Below the pieces are notes generated by a model. It was not told the origin of the DNA. It did no database searches and worked only from the letters and a program-made list of their open reading frames with translations. Position numbers and translations under genes: made by a program. From NCBI GenBank assembly GCA_948466265.1, contig CAOJZU010000026.1, forward strand, positions 1 to 17,709: a DNA stretch of 17,709 nt. Direction: 5' to 3'. This document shows, one piece after another, positions 15,972 to 17,709 of this stretch (positions are counted from its first letter, which is position 1; each line of letters starts with the position of its first letter). This DNA is from an uncultured Clostridium sp. (GTDB lineage: Bacteria; Bacillota_A; Clostridia; TANB77; CAG-508).

Positions 15972-17709
15972 CTAATGAGAGAAGTATTCATTTAATATTT
16001 TTTCTGCAATAGGTGTAACATTAGAAACTGATCCAGTAACCCTAAATGATGGGTCTACCATCGCATATCCGTGTTTTAATATTGTAATCAATTGGCGATT
16101 GTAAATTAGTTTTAGAGATATATTTCTTCGAACCCTTTATATGACATACTTTAAAACTACAACCCTTATATGTAACATTGTACTTTGTGGTGTGTGAATC
16201 CTTATAGGTGACTTTCGTAGGATGATTTGCCCCAGATAATATAGATCCATATTTTTTGGAAAGAGTCACGTTGTATTGGTAAAAGCCTTCCAGCTTAGTA
16301 TCGCTGTCTGCGACCCATCCATTAATTCTGTACTCAGACTTCTCCACACCCTCTCCAGAGGAATCAACTGCTGATGGTCCAGAATAATAGATTGCCTTTC
16401 CATTTCCTGCTATGCTCATCAAATAAGCTGTTGTACTATTATTAGTTGCTGCCAATTGTGAACCTTTTAAGTTATCTAGTGTTTGATTTTTCTCTACCCC
16501 TTCTGTCAGCATAGGTTCGTATGGTATTGTTTCGTAGCTACCTAATTTAACTCTCGATATATTTCCAACATTATCCTCCACATCAAAACTTATCACCATG
16601 TAAGTTGGATTAATATAGTAAACACTTTGACTTACCCAGCAAAATGGTTGCCATTTACTATTTGTTATCCCATTACCAGTCAAAGTCCATGATTGTCCAT
16701 CTTTAATTTTCGTACCATTTTGATATATCTCAACACTCGCATTTGCAACATCTGCCTTTTGATTAATGAACTTTATTCCAGATTTATCATCTCGAACAGC
16801 AAATTCTATAGCTGTAGAGTGAGTATTGTGTACGTATCTCGTTGGAAAGTGTATGTCATTTATGTAAGGTGCTTCACTGTCTACTTTCGATACCGATTTT
16901 TTACTCATCTCTGTTGTTAGCAAATTATCATTTGGTTCAATCGTTGTAATGTTAGTTCCTATTGCAGCAGATATCTCACAATCGTATCTTATAGAAAAAG
17001 TTATCGTATTTCCCGACATTTGAGTACAGAAAAAGATGACTGGGAAAGAAAGCTCAGATTTTTTCCATACAAAATATCCGTCACTTAAGAATATATTTCT
17101 TTCTATTATAACTTCACCCGGATTAGGAACAGAGTTAAACGGGAACTCAATATGATCCACATTCGGTCTATCAAATCCAGTACCTCCATTCCATTTAGGA
17201 TCATCAAAGTATTTCAATGATCCGAACAAATATGTATCATGATTTTCAAATTTACACCTTATATAATACTTGTCTGTATTTGTTTCTTCATATGGGAATG
17301 TTACTGTTACTTTTTTTTCTTGCTTCCATTCATTTTCGTCTGTTACTGTTATTGTTGGTCCTGCAATTTTTGTTTTAACAGTAAGCACGTTACTAATCTT
17401 TTCGTTTCCTGCTTGGTCTACTACTACTACTCTTAAATAATATGTTGTATTTACATTTAAATTATTGTATGTATGTTCTATTTTTGCTGTACTTACGTCA
17501 TAAAGCGAATCTGTTTTAAAGCTGTTTTCATCATTTGTTGTGCTTTTCTCTAATTTATAGTATCGTACTCCTGACTCTGCATCTGCTCCTCTTGCTATTA
17601 CATTTATCGCACTTGATGTTGTTTTTTTGTCTTCGTCTAAAACTAGTTCTGCTGTTGTTGGTAATCCTGTGTCTATCTTTGTTATTGTTTTACTTCCTAC
17701 TGCACTATT
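15972..17709 (-). CDS. Large secreted/surface protein with Ig/FN3-like repeats, 3' part, one CGG +1 frameshift
   Basis: The 5' end lies beyond the right edge. The visible part (about 578 codons) contains a fibronectin-III-like repeat (AESGVRYYKLEKSTTNDENS ... NTTYYLRVVVVDQAGNEKIS), a beta-rich region (VTVTFPYEETNTDKYYIRCK) and an Ig-like segment (APYINDIHFPTRYVHNTHST, AIEFAVRDDKSGIKFIN), so it is probably an adhesin or envelope protein. In-frame CGG at 16069-16071 (ACA C GGA) shifts the end from a stop 8 codons later to GYAMVDPSFRVTGSVSNVTP and a stop at 15972. No LPXTG-like sorting motif or C-terminal membrane anchor is seen. Because the tail is not conserved enough to align by eye, this shift rests mainly on the rule seen elsewhere. 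Seven other CGG trinucleotides in or near it straddle codons or are absent from the frame. Confidence 0.7.

Noticed and set aside
668..16071. Simple reassignment of CGG to another amino acid or to a stop
   Set aside because: A reassigned codon keeps the frame; here the downstream family sequence is always in the +1 frame.
1..17709. CRISPR arrays, tRNA, rRNA or prophage genes
   Set aside because: No regularly spaced repeats, cloverleaf-type sequences or phage structural genes were recognised.

Overview
The window is AT-rich chromosomal DNA from an endospore-forming member of the Clostridia-type Firmicutes, probably an uncultured gut organism. The evidence is a spore photoproduct lyase, a SpoVM-like micro-gene, ClpC with a UVR motif, a class B sortase, a prepilin-like surface protein, strong AGGAGG ribosome binding sites and heavy use of AGA for arginine. 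Most genes lie on the minus strand. No rRNA, tRNA or CRISPR array was seen.

The dominant observation is that 13 of the recognisable genes cannot be read in one frame, although their protein sequences are well conserved. Every break falls on an in-frame CGG codon and is repaired by skipping one base (+1), so the C is dropped and the next codon is GGN (glycine). I count 28 such sites: xre (1), purM (3), murI (4), metallo-hydrolase (2), sprT-like (2), splB (3), nth (1), rpmB (1), a small Cys-rich gene (1), clpC (5), smc (4) and a surface protein (1). They occur in genes on both strands. I found no in-frame CGG needed as arginine. About 25 CGG trinucleotides that straddle codons cause no shift. 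Where the family is known, the glycine restored is usually a conserved one (LSGGE of SMC, GSPPGYVGY of ClpC, DSGxGG of MurI, the glycine before the radical-SAM cysteines of SplB). All corrected lengths are multiples of three and match family sizes. This looks like a genome-wide recoding in which CGGN is decoded as glycine or CGG triggers a +1 shift.

Layout: 1-69 start of a prepilin-like gene leaving the window, with a hairpin-rich leader (150-290). 298-1067 two divergent XRE regulators. 1146-1829 sugar transferase. 2061-6998 a minus-strand run of purM, murI, metallo-hydrolase, sprT-like, splB and nth. 7081-7326 plus-strand small membrane protein and spoVM-like gene. 7381-8420 rpmB and sortase B. 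8585-8714 small Cys-rich gene, abutting clpC end to end. 8715-11358 clpC and a 37-codon gene. 11464-15016 smc. 15230-15559 a gene whose start resembles type III toxins (ToxN/AbiQ) but whose end does not. 15972-17709 the 3' part of a large secreted or surface protein.

The neighbours are mostly housekeeping (translation, cell wall, purine synthesis, repair, chromosome structure, proteolysis), so the recoding cannot be explained as pseudogene decay. Ribosomal protein L28, SMC and glutamate racemase are normally essential or near-essential.
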